A stretch of 64,000 nucleotides of DNA from Liolophura sinensis. Its lineage: Eukaryota; Mollusca; Polyplacophora; Chitonida; Chitonidae. Position 1 is the stretch's first letter, and each line of letters begins with the position of its first letter. Both the position numbers and the translations under genes were made by a program. The notes under the pieces were generated by a model. That model ran no database searches and was not told where the DNA came from. It saw only the letters and a program-made list of their open reading frames with translations. This document shows, piece after piece, positions 46,386 through 59,300 of this stretch. The stretch spans positions 4,919,246 through 4,983,245 of the forward strand of contig NC_088296.1 in the NCBI RefSeq assembly GCF_032854445.1, given 5' to 3'.

Positions 46386-49300
46386 GTTTTCAATGATGTT
46401 GGAAAGGGGCAAGATATGTTCTAGTCGACAGAGTTCGAGGTTGTTCCGACAGTAAATGGAGCGTATTCTGACTTTGATTGGTGTGCATCCTTGGCCGAAC
46501 AAAATTTTGGCAAACTTGACGACAAAGCAACCACGTATTGTGCATACATTATATCTAAATTTACAGGCAAAGGAAGAAAACACTAACGCGAAGTATATGT
46601 TACCATAAAATCGAATGGTTTCAAAGCATTTTGTTCTGATGAAAAATAAAATAAAAACAGTTGAATTGAACTATTTCCTGGACTGTATTTGAATGCCTCT
46701 TCTATGATGTACACTTTTTTTAGTGTTTTCTTTGTCTTTTAATAAGAGGCGGCTTTTTGATACGTTGTATGGATGTAAAGATGGGACGGATTTCGAGTCT
46801 CCGTGTCGTCGCTCCTTGGTGCTGTTTGTTTGTTTGTTTGTTTTCTTGTTTGTTTGTTTTTCCTTCTCTTTTTTTTTTGGCTTGTTTTTTTTTGTAAATG
46901 TTTGTTAATCGTGACAACACGACATTTTGGGTAATTCCAGACCAGTAACTTCTGATAGTCTGACGTCTGAAGCCAACATCATTGCATTATTTTTTTTTTT
47001 TTACCTACTTCTGTTTGAGCCTTACATGTGCTGTCAATAATACCCTAACTGAGGTAAATTTATAGTTCGAGCACCCAGGATCCTCATAAGGAGCAGGAGG
47101 TGATAAATAACATGGAGCTAAATGGGTAAAAAGGTGATTTTTGTTGATTCCTGAAGTTCATTGTATCACAAAAACACTGAAACTATCATATTTGAAGGCT
47201 AGACACATTCTCATTACCCTTTGAGAAAGAATTTCTTCCCTATAATTTTCTTTTTTGGATGCCAAAACTTCCTCAACGCCTAGCTCAAACTGGGTTAAAT
47301 TCGCTTTGTTTTCACCTCACGTGACCAAAGAGTGTGCTGATGATTGGTTAAGAGCCGCTATGACGTTACTGCGAAACTATGAATTGGCAAAAGCTCGTAT
47401 TTCACCGCCAATAAGTGGGTCCATATGCCAGTAATCACACTGTGCTCGCTGCACTAGTTTTACTCTTTATGTTGTAGTCTTCTGCTTGTTTGATTCATAC
47501 ACCTGATTGGGGTTTTACGCTCATACGACGGGGGCCAGCGTCATAGGCCCTATGGTGGGAGGACTGTGGTGTTTTTGTGTTTCACTGAACGACAATGCCT
47601 ATCCTGTATGGAGACTGGATGTGGTTTTTTGTCCATCCCTGTATATAATTCTTGAAAAAAAAGAAACCGTATAAAACACCAGTCGTACAAATAAATCCAG
47701 ATATATTATGTTTCAAAGGCTTTTGCGCCCAAGCACTTCCCGTGCACTGACAACATGTGGATCACACAGTCCAGTACATGTGTACCCCACTCACCTGTTC
47801 ACATAATGAGCATCTAGGAAGATACTAGCATTGTTATCAGTTTTATAACTGATAGTCTTGGGGATGAACCGGGTCTACCAGGCAATTACCATCAACGATT
47901 CGTGTTTTTCGCTGATGTGACGGCGGTCGGTTTCTGAAGTGGAGAAAAGCCGACGGCCTGCCATTTAACATACTCCTTACAGCACGTGCCGCTTTCTACA
48001 CTGGCCTTACATCACTGCCACTATTAAAGCTTGACGGTTGATGCCCGTGCGACGCACCTACGCCTGTTTACGCTTAGTCTCATCGGTTTAATCACGGTTG
48101 AAGTGATTAAACGTTATCTGCATTCTAAGGACTCCGTCGTCGTCATACGACTGAAAAATTGTTAAAAGTACGACGTCAAACCTCAAGCACTCACTCACTC
48201 CGTTAAAATGAATTTCTTTGCACGTGAGACTAATATAAATGTTGTATTAGTCCCAACTTTCCCTAATACATGGCAGCTCTGATTATGGTTTTAAAATGAG
48301 TAAAAAATTATTTTGAGGATTATGCTGTTTCCTTTAATAATAACACTAGAGAAGTTTTCCATTAATTAACCAGGGCATACGATGCAGAGATGTCAGGCAG
48401 TGGCCTTGGTAACCGACCGTATCAAATAGATGTCTCTTTCAACCTTAATTATGCTACTTCAGTCTAAGATAAGATGTGCATCGTTGTATGATACATTGTC
48501 AATGAGTATACCTGATGGATCCAATGCGACTGCTGAGGCCTACGTGACCGAGGTGGTTAGCGCGCCAGCCTGGCACAATTGCCCCAGAAGCCTCTCATCA
48601 ATGTGGTCGCGTAAGCTAGCTTCCTCTCCGGATAAATAAATCCAGTGTAACAGCTGGGAAGTGCATCATTTACTTGCCTAACGCCAGTGTTAGACAGCCA
48701 TATTCCTTACAGCGCATGTGCCGCTCTCTACGTTGGCTCTACATCGCTGCCAAGACTAGTACATTTTATACGGAAATTTTGAACAACGCCAAACTCACTG
48801 GCCAGGGGTGATGAGGCAGGGAGTGATTTCAGAAAACACAAAAACTCTGTGTCAATCTTAATTTCTAATAATTGGTCAACTATATACACACGCACTTCCT
48901 GAAGTATATTATTCTAAAGTATACACATGCTTCTCTGACAAACGTATCCTGTTATTGCAGCAGATTATTTTATTAACAATAACACACATTTTCTATTAAT
49001 TCACATAACGCACATATTCTATTAATTCACATAACACACATATTCTATTAATTCACATAACACACATATTCTATTAATTCAACATAGAGATTGTATTAGA
49101 GTTCAATATGACAAAGTATTACGTTATAATAACATAGAACATTCTTGCATCACTCTGACAAAAGACGTTCTGTTAAAAGTAACATATCATTTTTCGGGTA
49201 CAAGTGATCTTCAGTAAATTTTATGGAAGATGGTCACCACGCCCTCAGTAACAAACAACGTAGGAGTATCCTGAAATTCCCTATATATGTATGTATGTTC

Positions 49301-49389
49301 ACATGTACGGTTGGGTTTTACGTCCTACTTGACAAAAGCCTCAGTCATGTGACGCCGAGTAGTTATCAGATGTGTGTACACATACTGTA
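46386..49389. other. Intergenic sequence with repeat fragments
   Basis: No gene was recognised. Contents seen: a family D unit (47405-47475), a decayed reversed SINE A piece (47483-47560), and a SINE B tail (48120-48210). A related pair lies at 47960-48015 and 48705-48760 (CCTTACAGC ... GTGCCGCT ... TACATC). There is also a SINE A-type head at 48540-48645 and a 26-bp tandem repeat of CACATATTCTATTAATTCA at about 49000-49085 inside a reversed family E repeat (48900-49200). Confidence 0.5.
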
Positions 49390-49665
49390 TCTTCTAGAGG
49401 TAGGGTGAGTCAATAAGGGAAGTTGCTGCCGCCACTGAAGTATATGCCGAAGACGTCAGACATAACACCCAATCAAGTGATATTATACTGACACCAGGCC
49501 AACCAGTCCTTTTTTCTTGTTATAACCTCTCTGTGCCTGAGCGTCATGCAAGGCAGCAACAAGTAGCATTTTTCAAGCCTTTCGGACCCTGGTTTCATCC
49601 CAGGTCTCCCAACAGCCAGGCAGACGCTCTATAAACCATAAGGCCACCAAAGCGGTTGTTCCTTG
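49390..49665 (-). repeat. SINE family C, reversed copy
   Basis: The right end is the tRNA-like head (reversed, AGACGCTCTATAAACCATAA GGCCACC). The body, reversed, reads CTGACACCAGGCCAACCAGT and TTATAACCTCTCTG, matching 31425-31750. Confidence 0.65.
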
Positions 49666-49857
49666 TATTAGGTTTGCACCCAACGCATACAATAAGTCGA
49701 GTCAAAGTAACTGGAAAACAACGAATTCAACCTTGCTATCATGACCCCTTCCCCCACCCCACATAATAGTGTGTTCTTACCTCTCTTTACAGTAAGTATT
49801 GGCTGTTCTTTATGTACCGACATAAAAATTATATGGCCTATGGATTAAAAAAATGAA

Positions 49858-49925
49858 TTTCCTATTTATTTGATTGGTGTTTTACGCCGCGCTCAAGAAT
49901 ATTTCACTTATACGACGGTGGAGAA
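49858..49925 (-). repeat. SINE family A fragment
   Basis: Only the reversed 3' end remains: TATTTATTTGATTGGTGTTT, TACGCCGCGCTCAAGAATAT and TTCACTTATACGACGG. Confidence 0.8.
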
Positions 49926-49986
49926 TTATCCACTTACATAATTATCAACCCGGTAACCTGCTTTCAATAGTCTTATTTTCGCTTAA

Positions 49987-50372
49987 TTTATTCTGGGCAC
50001 AAAAACCTGAATTTTACTTAAAATCAGGAAGACGAAAAAACTGAAATTGAAAAAGAACCTGAAAATTGACATCAGAGTATATTTGCACAACGAAGCCGAA
50101 ACACAAGTCAACAACAACAGAGGCGAAGTTCATCAAAAGATTAAGATGTGTTTTATTCTTTATCAATGGCGAGTAGGAAAGCAGAACGAGTATGGTCATA
50201 CATGTATGACATAAGTTAGAGCTGTCAACAAAGACTCCAAGACACCAACCATGCCTTGCAGCTATACTGGTCCGATCATACCAACAAATGAAACATCCTT
50301 TCTTGACAGCCATGAAGAATTTCCGGGTGGCTAAAACAATGATGATTGCTGTTCTGTTAGATCCCAATGACT
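49987..50372 (-). other. PSMB4 3' untranslated region (candidate)
   Basis: The sequence after the PSMB4 stop runs to possible AATAAA signals on the minus strand at 50152-50157 and 49987-49992. A 120-codon frame over this stretch (50014-50376) is not expected to be translated, because the PSMB4 stop at 50373-50375 lies in another frame and no domain is visible. Confidence 0.5.
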
Positions 50373-50385
50373 TCACTCAAAACCA
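50373..50385 (-). CDS. PSMB4: PSMB4 terminal coding exon (13 nt plus 3' UTR)
   Basis: The acceptor CCTGTTTGTTTCAG ends just above 50385. The 13 coding bases T GGT TTT GAG TGA complete a split Ser codon and give SGFE-stop, the conserved PSMB4 C-terminus. It was found by matching phase and motif, and is far too short for an open-frame scan. Confidence 0.88.
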
Positions 50386-53300
50386 CTGAAACAAACAGGA
50401 ATACAAAGAGGTCAATTTAGCACGAAATAAAGTGAATAATTAGTCGATTCTTCGATTAGTGTTTAACTCTGTACTTGGCCATACACAAAGAACATGATGA
50501 ACTGAAGAATGGCACCCATTCTGTCACAACTCAAGGATGGTTTTCATCAGAATTTATGAGTATCAATGCTAACTTACTGGCTTGCATGTTGCAAGCTTGA
50601 TAATTGGAAAACATACATGGCAGGTCACTGGAACTGGTTCAGTTACGTTGCACACGAGCTTAACTGTAAAGCTGGTCTGCAGGAAAATTTATTTATTTAC
50701 TCATTTATTATACCCAAGCATATTTCACTTATACGACCACAGCCAGCATTATTGGGGGGAGGAAACTGGGTAGAGCCTGGCGGAAACCCATGACCATCCG
50801 CAAGCTGCTGACAGACCTTCCCACCTACGCAGGGAAATCAACACTTCATTTTACAAAGTAACCAATAATTAGTTGTTTCCCCCAAAACATGCACAATTAA
50901 CACTTTTTTCTACCAAGTAACCAATAATTATTTGTTTTCCCAAAATAAAATGCCACAAAGACAAAAACCAAAAACAATAAAAACTAAAATGTATTAAATT
51001 CTCTACATGAAACTACTTTACAAAGAACCAGGACTCAACACCTCCTTCTACATAACTCTGGAAATGCGGAAAGGAGATTCCCAAGAAAATCCCTGCTGCC
51101 AAGTACCTACACATTTCATATGGGAGTTAAAATCTTTAAATTTCATAGCAGTAGCACCCCAGTCATTCGATTTTTTAAGAGAAAAGGGTGATTTTTCCAA
51201 TACTTCAAGAATTATTTGTATTTGTTTAATTACTTAAACGTTGTTAAAAGCCACACTGAATAATTTTTTCACACACGCAGCAACAATAGTCAGGTTAACA
51301 GGGGTAAATTATTCCATCTATGAATGGTCTTCTTTGAACAATTATCTGGTGTTATTTTCGACCTGAATCAAGGTGAAGTACCAAAATCATTGACTTATTT
51401 TATATGACCAAAAAAAAAAAAAACATAACATAATTGTGGGGGAAAATAAGATCTACACACTAAACTAAGGGAATAGAGGATATTGGGGAAACCACACCCC
51501 TGAAGAATGAAAAATGCTGAGTACAAACCACATAAATGGACCAGATACATGCGAGTCTAGGGTATCTCATCACTGGTAACAATTAATCACAAACAGCACA
51601 TCATAATATGCCAATGGTTTTTGTTGAAAAAATTCAGCATTTTATCTATTGACGAACGTCTAATGAACTGACAGCATTTCATGCATGGATAATGTAAGTT
51701 TCTGTTAGTTAGTTATTCGGTTGATGTTCTATGCCATACACAAGACTATTTCACTTATACTATGGTGGTCAGCATTATGGCTGCAGGAAACAGAGCAGAA
51801 GCTGGGTGAAACTGAGCGGAGCCAGGGTGAAACTGAGAAGAGCCTGGTTGAAACTGAGAAGAGCCTGTATGAAACTGAGAAGAGCCTGTGTGAAACTGAG
51901 AAGAGCCTGGATGAAACTTAGAAGAGCCTGGAGGAAACTGAGCAGAGCCTGGAGGAAACCGAGCAGAGCCTGGAGGAAACCGTGCAGAGCCTGGAGGAAA
52001 CTGAGCAGAGCCTGGGTGAAACTGAGCAGAACCTTGGTGAAACTTAGCAGAGCCGAGGGAAATGGGGAAGGGCCTGGAGGAAACTGAGAAGAGCCTGGAT
52101 GAAACTGAGCAGAGCCTGGAAAAAACCGAGCAGAGCCTGGAGGAAACTGAGCAGAGCCTGGGTGAAACTGAGCAGAACCTTGGTGAAACTTAGCAGAGCC
52201 TGGAGGAAACAGGGCAGAGCCTGTAGGAAACTGAGCAGAGCCTGGAGGAAACTGAGCAGAGCCTGAGTGATAGCCACAACTATTCCTAGGTTGCTTGGAT
52301 TGCTTGCAGATCAATTGGAGAGGAAACGGCATTGGAGTGGGGCTCCTGGGCTCCTGGATCACTGTGCTGTGCCATCATGCTAGCCATTAGCTCAGGCGTA
52401 AGAATTTGTTCTTTAAAGGAGAAGAAAACTTAAAACAATGAAGCCATAGGCTGAAAAGGGCACATTTTTTTCTATCTGGTGGTGCCTGCTGCATAATTTT
52501 GCGATTTTCCCTTGCCATACACGTAAACTCTACAAACGGCAAAGCTGGCATAAATCGATTAGTTCACGGTGTCCTCCATATTTAACACCCTGTAATTTAT
52601 GCTGGGGTGTGTTGCCTCTCAGCCAATGAGAGTCATTAAAACTGCCGGCTTGTTTGTGTAAACTCGAAACCTTCATCCAACATTCCGGTTATCGGATCAT
52701 CATGCGGAAAACGAACTGTACTGTTCGGCATTTTATGCGAGGAAATGCATACTCTTTTCAATGGTATATGTTTGATATTTTAATTTTCTTCCCCTTTAAG
52801 TGTCTTTAAATACATTTAAAGTCACAGTTTGTCTGATTCAAACTGATGCTAGAACTGTTGATCTATCTCCTGTTGAAGAATGGCCATAACTGTTCCAGTG
52901 AAAAGGTAAAGTCAGACTCCTTATCCACATACAGCTGTATAAAGCAGTTAATAAACAGTTTGAATACAACAAACATTGATCTGATTTATTTATTGATTTC
53001 ATTTCTGCTTCTTTCCATATTTAACTTTTTTTTCAATTTTATAACAGCAGTCAGCTTTATGGGTGGATAAAACCTGAAAGCCCAGTGCCTATATTTATCA
53101 AATGTCCTAAATTTAACAAAATTTAAGTACAACTATAATTCAAATTTCTAGAATGTTGAAAATTTGTACACTGGCTCTTTCCTGCAGAACAATGTAATAA
53201 CCACAACTTTAGTTCTTTCCTGTTCTGAGTTAGGCAGTTGCTATGAACCCAAATCCAGCTCATGTTGGCTTCATCTCCCGCCTTACTTGGGAAGATCTGT

Positions 53301-56300
53301 CAGCAACCTGTGGATGGTCGTACGTTTCTCCTTGGTTGTGCCCGGTTTCCTCCCACCATATTGCTAGCTTCCGTTGTGTAAGTGAAATATTCTTGAGTAC
53401 CGCATGAAACACCAATGAAACCAATAAGTAAATTTTAAAGCACTTATAAATTCTGATTTAAGTCTTAAGTTCCTTGAAATATATGAGCCCAGAGTAAACC
53501 ACTGGTGTTTACATACATGTAGTTGACCAAGTCCTAGATTTACAGCCGCAGCCAATCGAGCCAGAGCTGGGTTTGAACCTGTAACCATGAAATCTGAACT
53601 AACACAAAGAGTTTTAGAACAACTTCATTACATGTATCTTATTTATAGAGAGGTATTTTCAGTTCCTTTTGATTATCTTACCTGACCAGGTGAGCTATTT
53701 CCCAGTTGGCATCAGATGACAGTGGCCCTTTGATCTCCACACCATCCTTTGTCACTATGGCTACTTGATACTGTAACAAAAGGAATGAATGAATGAATGA
53801 ATGAATGAATGATAATGGTTTGAACCTCAAAAGCAAGGCTTAAGGCTTTAAAGTCCTATCGTAAGAACACTTTAATAGCATTGAGGCCTGGTACATGTGG
53901 GTGATATGTTCACAATGTATAAGCAGATCACAGCAAGGGAGATCACTCTTCCGTGACTATAGCACAATTGCGGCTATCACATCAAGTCACATCATCAGTT
54001 TATGTTTGCCTTTTTTTGTCTGTGTTTCTCCTGCTATTTAGTCATTTTTATAAGTATTCAGCTCTGCATAATACTATTTAAAGCCTTTCGACACCAAGTC
54101 GTAAATCTATATGTCGTACCTCTGATGACATAACCTAAATGAACTACTGACTACTCCCACTGTGATACCGGCCATCATCACAAATGTGAAATGTTCTTGA
54201 TTATTACACATGTTCCACAGTTGCCTATCTTTTAACGGGGGCCTCCGTGGCTCAGTCGGTTAGCACGCTAGCGCAGCGTAATGACCCAGGAGCCTCTCAC
54301 CAATGCGGTCGCTGTCAGTTCAAGTCCATGCTGGCTTCCTCTCCGGCCGTAAGTGGGAAGGTCTGCCAGCAACCTGCGGATGTTCGTGGGTTTCCCCCAG
54401 GCTCTGCCCGGTTTCCACCCACCATAATGCTGGCCGACGTTGTATAAGTGAAATACTCTTGAGTACGGCGTAAAACACCTATCAAATAAATAAATAAATA
54501 AATCTTTTAACGTTGTAATGATCATGTCGCATACACTGTATTTTCCATATTGCACATCGGCATTAGCCATGTTTGTATTGCATATCGGCATTAGCAACGT
54601 TTGTATTGCACATCGGCATTAGCAACATTCACATTGCACATCACATCAACAACCTTCATATGGAACATCGGCATTAGCAACTTCCATATTGCACATCAGC
54701 ATTAGCAATGTTCATATTGCACATCAGCATTAGCAACCTTCAAATTGCACATCTGCATTAACGTTTGCGTTGCACATCGGCATCAGCAACGTTTGTATTG
54801 CACATTGGCATTAGCAGTGCTTGCATTACACATCAGCATTAGCAACGTTTGTATTGCACATCGGCATTAGCAACCTTCATATAGCACATCAGCATTAGCA
54901 ACGTTTGTATTGCACATCGGCATTAGCCACGTTCATATTGCACATCAGCATTAGCAATGTTCATATTGCACATCGGCATTAGCCACGTTCATATTGCACA
55001 TCGGCATTAGCCACGTTTGTATTGCACATCAGCATTAGCAACCTTCATATAGCACATCAGCATTAGCAACGTTTGTATTGCACATCGGCATTAGCCACGT
55101 TTATATTGCACATCGGCATTAGCCACGTTTGTATTGCACATCAGCGTTAGCCACGTTCATATTGCACATCGGCATTAGCCACGTTTGTATTGCACATCGG
55201 CATTAGCAACCTTCATATAGCACATCAGCATTAGCCACGTTTGTATTGCACATCGGCATTAGCCACGTTCATATTGCACATCAGCATTAGCAATGTTCAT
55301 ATTGCACATCAACATTAGCCACGTTCATATTGCACATCGGCATTAGCCACGTTCATATTGTACATCGGCATTAGCCACGTTCATATTGCACATCGGCATT
55401 AGCCACGTTCATATTGCACATCAGCGTTAGCCACGTTCATATTGCACATCGGCATTAGCCATGTTCATATTGCACATCAGCATTAGCCACGTTCATATTG
55501 CACATCAGCGTTAGCCACGTTCATACTGCACAACGGCATTAGCCACGTTCATATTGCACATCGGCATTAGCCACGTTCATATTGCACATCGGCATTAGCC
55601 ACGTTCATATTGCACATCGGCATTAGCCACGTTCATATTGCACATCGGCATTAGCCACGTTCATATTGCACATCGGCATTAGCCACGTTCATATTGCACA
55701 TCAGCGTTAGCCACGTTCATATTGTACATCGGCATTAGCCACGTTCATATTGTACATCGGCATTAGCCACGTTCATATTGCACATCAGCGTTAGCCACGT
55801 TCATATTGCACATCGGCATTAGCCACGTTTGTATTGCACATCTGCGTTAGCCACGTTCATATTGCACATCGGCATTAGCCATGTTCATATTGCACATCGG
55901 CATTAGCCATGTTCATATTGCACATCAGCATTAGCCACGTTCATATTGCACATCAGCGTTAGCCACGTTCATATTGCACAACGGCATTAGCCACGTTCAT
56001 ATTGTACATCGGCATTAGCCACGTTCATATTGCACATCAGCGTTAGCCACGTTCATATTGTACATCGGCATTAGCCACGTTCATATTGCACATCAGCATT
56101 AGCCACGTTCATATTGCACATCAGCATTAGCAACCTTCATATTGCACATGAGCATTAGCAATGTTCATATGCCACATCGGCATTAGCCACGTTCATATTG
56201 TACATCGGCATTAGCCACGTTCATATTGCACATCAACATTAGCCATGTTCATATTGCACATCAACATTAGCCATGTTCATATTGTACAAAGGAATTAGCA

Positions 56301-59300
56301 ACCTTCATATAGCACATCAACATTAGCAATGTTTGTATTGCACATCAGCATTAGCAACCTTCACATTGCACATCAGCATTAGCAATGTTCATATAGCACA
56401 TCAGCATTAGCAACGTTTGTAGTGCACATCAGCATTAGCCACGTTCATATAGCACATCGGCATTGGCAACGTTTATATTGCACATCGGCATTAGTAACCT
56501 TCATATTGCACATTGGCATTAGCAAAGTTCATATTGCACATCAAGATTAGCCACGTTCATATTGCATATCAACATTACCCATGTTCATATTGCACAACAG
56601 CATTAGTAGCGTGACATTACGTCATTCATTGCCACCATTTCTTCTCCCCTTGTACAAATTCTTGTGCCATTCATAAAATTAATACAAGCCTCAGTGTCTT
56701 ACATTTTTGTGTCAAATTTTCATTTTCGGCAACTAAATTTTGCTACCTAGTGAAATGATTAATGTTTGGTGTGTAATAAATAGGTCATTGAATGAATATG
56801 GACGGATGTGGCGCTGACGCGGGAACTACATGTAGCTTCCACCATGCAACAATAGAACAAGTCTACATCAGCTGGCATTCATTCCACAACCTATCAGTAC
56901 AGCATACAACACCAATCAACTGAATAACTAAATAAATTTATGAATACAATACTGCCACCAACAGTGCATTTTTGGTGGGAAATAAATGTCACAAAATATA
57001 TTAAGAAGAAAGATTTTCCCAGTGGGAGATCATTCTAACTCCCAAAGAAAAGTCAGAGCACCATTCCAAAATCAACAGAACTCCCAGAATCTGGAAATAA
57101 TGAGGAATTTCGTATTGGGTGAAATTCTGAACCTGGTTTGTCTTTGCAACTAAAAGGTAGACGTATGTACTCGGAATGATCTAAAACCCAAAATGACCCA
57201 CCTCCTAACCGAAGTATAAGACTGAACCATACCTTATTTAAGGACCTTGCATCCCTGTAGTATAAAACTTTCAGGCATCTGTCAAGGAGTTGAGATGCTT
57301 GATCCTGTGTCATCTGAGGCGTCTTACTTTGGGCTTCTCGTAACAACGGCTGTAAAATACAAAAAACAAAACATACAATACTTAAACTGTAACTCTTCCT
57401 TTAAATGTGAATATTAACTATCATTGCTGGGATAATCTGACTCCCAAAATTATTCAATTGCTTAGTGCTTAACATTACTTCAATGATCTATGCCTTTATT
57501 TATTCATTTAGTGTTAAACAATAATTCATTTCATTATTAGGGTTTATTTATTTATTTTATTTGATTGGTGTTTTACGCCGTACTCAAGAATATTTCACTT
57601 ACACGACGGCGGCCAGCATTATGGTGGGTGGAAACCGGGCAGAGCCCAGGGGAAACCCACGACCATACGCAGGTTGCTGCAAGACCTTCCCAAGTATGAC
57701 CGGAGAGGAAGCCAGCATGAGCTGGACTTGAGCTCACAGCAACCGCATTGGTGAGAGGCTCCTGGGTCATTACACTGCGCCAGGGCGCTAACCAACTGAG
57801 CCACAGAGGCCCCCATTATTAGGGTTTAATGTCAAAGTCAAAAATCTTTGACTTATAAGACTGAAATCAGTTTTATGGTTTGAGTACACCTGTGAGACAG
57901 GAGTATAAACCTGTGACCTTTGGCAATTAATAAACTAACTTTCCAACCACTGCACAACTGTCGTCAGTGGCATGTAGAAGTTGGTGAGGTGGTGCTTATG
58001 GATAAGGGCCATATCTAGAGTCACTTTGGTTCTAAAAAGAGTGAGTCAGTGAGTGAGTGCTTTGGGTTTAACCTCGTACTCAACTATTTTTCAGTCACAT
58101 GAGGACGAAGGAATCCTTCGGGTGTATGTACATGTAATGTGCCTCCTTGCTGCATCACTGAGACGAATTACTGAAGGCAAGTAAGCCGCCCCACCTAAGC
58201 CATTATACTGATACGGGTCAACCAGTCGTTGCACTATCTGGTTTACAACTTCCTCTTTTCAAGTCTTAGATGTGACTCAACCCAGGATTGACCCTGGATC
58301 TACTACTCACGAAGCGGACGCTCTACCAACTGGGCTATCCGGGCTGGTTGTTCTAGAAAGAGGTTGGACTCCCAAACTGCTGGAAGCTCAAACTAAACAA
58401 GCTGCATTAAAACTAAGAATTAAATTAAACAAAAATATGATGGTTTGCCAATAAAAAGTTAAGTTTTCACATAAATTTCTTTCACTCGCAGACTTGAAAG
58501 CTCTTAGAAAGCGTCATATTGAGTTGCATTTTTTAAATATTTTTATGCACAGTCACAATGTCATGATTAAAGTTTGGAATTGGAATCTTTAATGCTTTTC
58601 TAGATACGGCCCATTGGATATACAACTGTTTGTTCATTAACACGTGTGAACTTGTATATACTCTAGGAACATATTGTGAGTGAATAAGCGCTCATTTGTG
58701 AGGGCAGAATTTCACACACCTTAAATGACTAAGCAAGTGATGAATCATGGTTTTGGAATGATTCGGTTCTGTTCATATTCTGAATTTACTCAGATTTACA
58801 ATGCCCTAGTCTTTGTAATTACTATATATACATTTAAGCTCAAATTTGGCACCAAAAATGTTCATGTTTACAGGTAAATAAAGCTCATAAAATATTGCTT
58901 TTGGTTCTGAAACTTGGATTTCTCCATTAGGATATCAACCTTAGCACCTACCACACACACACACACACCTCTCAAAAGCCCTTTCTTCTAAGATCAAAGG
59001 AACTGTCAGAAATCAGCTAAGTGAACAACTTAGTGACGGGTGAAATTTACATGCCTCACATACAGAGCATTTCTGTGAGCATTGCCTTTTGCGGAGGTAT
59101 CATTTTGACTACCAATGTCAATCCCTCACCTGGGCTATGTAGGCTCCATAACCTGTGGCCACTGTGTCTGCCTCGTAAGCTGTGCCGATTTTATCAATGT
59201 AGCCTAGAAAACTGGAAGGAAACAAAAAAAAAAAACATAAATGGGAAACAATGAAGCAAACTGTTTTGTTTTTTTTAAGAAAAAATATTTATTTATTAAA

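Larger units (their letters stand above)
50386..53681 (-). other. PSMB4 last intron
   Basis: This 3.3-kb intron holds reversed SINE A fragments at 50686-50826 and 51708-52330, the latter containing a 21-bp minisatellite. A forward SINE A fragment lies at 53228-53440. Other open frames have no recognisable content. Confidence 0.85.
53771..57232 (-). other. PSMB4 intron with SINE and 28-bp satellite
   Basis: This 3.5-kb intron contains an (ATGA)n tract at 53785-53815, a full-length SINE at 54238-54501 and a 2.07-kb satellite at 54541-56605. The rest has no gene. Confidence 0.85.

Noticed and set aside
50014-50376. 120-codon minus-strand frame starting [10 protein letters not shown]
   Set aside because: It overlaps the PSMB4 stop and 3' UTR in another frame and shows no recognisable domain.
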